Translations under genes and position numbers: made by a program
The notes under the pieces: model-generated
Database searches by the model: none
Told to the model about the DNA's origin: nothing
The model's input: the letters and a program-made list of their open reading frames with translations, nothing else
Shown: one piece after another, positions 5,064-5,567 of the stretch
Layout of the letters: each line of letters starts with the position of its first letter
Numbering within the stretch: the first letter of the stretch is position 1
NCBI GenBank assembly: GCA_029932835.1
Contig: JAOZPI010000055.1
Span: 1-5,567 of the forward strand
Direction: 5' to 3'
Origin: an archaeon
Lineage (GTDB): Archaea > Altiarchaeota > Altiarchaeia > JAFGQM01
Length of the DNA: 5,567 bases

Positions 5064-5567
5064 TTCCCCCCTTTGTCTTACGAGGTCCTGTTTTAGAGAA
5101 GTGGTTGTATCCCTCTGGTTTTAACACCATACTGCTCCCATCCCCCCTTATCATCCGTATTCCCCGCCTCTCTGTCACCCTCCCAATGGGGGTCAAGGTT
5201 GGTATCCTCTCTCTCAGCCTTTCTATACGTCTTGGCTTTACTGTGCATAAGAGCTCAAAGTCCTCTCCAATATGATACAACAGTTTCTCCCTGTTTAGTT
5301 TGAACCTGTCGCACACGATGTCAAATTCTCTTCTCTTTGGAATCCTCTCCTCATAGATCTCAAACCCGTAGCCTCCTTGCATATACCCCAGAGAATACGC
5401 CAGTCCATCTGTGATATCTGTGCAGGACGTTACCCATCCGCTTTCCGCCATAATGACCCCTTCCCTCACCTTGGCCTTTGGCTCCAAAGACGCCCTTATT
5501 ATGTTCCTTTCTATAGCTCTCCGTGTAGCCGGGTCAAATACATCAACTCCAAGTCCCTTTTCTAGAA
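5056..5567 (-). CDS. thiL: Thiamine-monophosphate kinase, C-terminal part (runs off the window)
   Basis: ThiL phosphorylates thiamine monophosphate with ATP to thiamine diphosphate, the last step of the pathway to that cofactor. The frame is open from the right edge to a TAG at 5056-5058, giving 169 residues; the N-terminal ATP/Mg-binding half is outside. Seen here are CTDITDGLA (5398-5424), equivalent to the family's D-I-S-D-G-L motif; GEDFELL (5248-5268), equivalent to G-G-E-D-Y-E-L-L; IGRV; and GYNHF near the end (5098-5112), equivalent to G-Y-D-H-F. This set is specific enough to prefer ThiL over the related HypE, SelD or PurM enzymes. A possible internal TTG at 5487 is not the start, because conserved-looking coding sequence continues upstream of it. 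The stop lies inside the 3' end of the convergent 526-residue gene, an 8-bp overlap. Confidence 0.88.
   Translation of the reverse strand, partial: LEKGLGVDVFDPATRRAIERNIIRASLEPKAKVREGVIMAESGWVTSCTDITDGLAYSLGYMQGGYGFEIYEERIPKRREFDIVCDRFKLNREKLLYHIGEDFELLCTVKPRRIERLRERIPTLTPIGRVTERRGIRMIRGDGSSMVLKPEGYNHFSKTGPRKTKGGIK

Noticed and set aside
5056..5487. A complete short protein starting at TTG 5487
   Set aside because: The frame is open to the window edge and the ThiL-like sequence continues upstream, so this is an internal codon of a truncated gene.

Overview
The window reads as archaeal chromosome. The evidence is an intact DUF371 protein (a family found almost entirely in archaea), TATA-like boxes about 26 nt upstream of start codons with almost no 5' leader, few Shine-Dalgarno sites, and heavy use of ATA (Ile) and AGA/AGG (Arg) codons. 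Both minus-strand genes have strikingly purine-rich coding strands, a habit often seen in thermophiles. The lineage cannot be fixed from the sequence; a euryarchaeal or DPANN-type genome would fit. No rRNA, tRNA, CRISPR array, insertion sequence or integrase was seen.

Layout, left to right: (1) the 3' end of an unrecognised reading frame (1-174, +); (2) a complete DUF371 protein (223-639, +); (3) convergent to it, a membrane-anchored, cysteine-rich, probably extracellular protein with two tandem six-cysteine modules (702-1829, -, GTG start); (4) a 136-bp divergent promoter region with a TATA-like box for each side and a tandem 16-bp repeat between them; (5) an MscS-type mechanosensitive channel (1966-3147, +) followed after 1 nt by an acylphosphatase (3149-3424, +), apparently one transcript closed by a small hairpin plus T-tract; (6) a 526-residue, very basic, helix-rich protein of unknown function with helix-turn-helix-like segments (3483-5063, +); (7) tail-to-tail with it, overlapping by 8 bp, the C-terminal part of thiamine-monophosphate kinase ThiL (5056 to beyond 5567, -).

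How the genes relate: the MscS/acylphosphatase pair and the divergent cysteine-rich surface protein share one control region, so joint regulation (for example by an envelope or osmotic signal) is a reasonable inference. DUF371, the basic protein and ThiL show no evident functional link to them. The least explained items are the 526-residue protein and the cysteine-module protein with its shared repeat-bearing promoter. I see no clear new multi-gene system.
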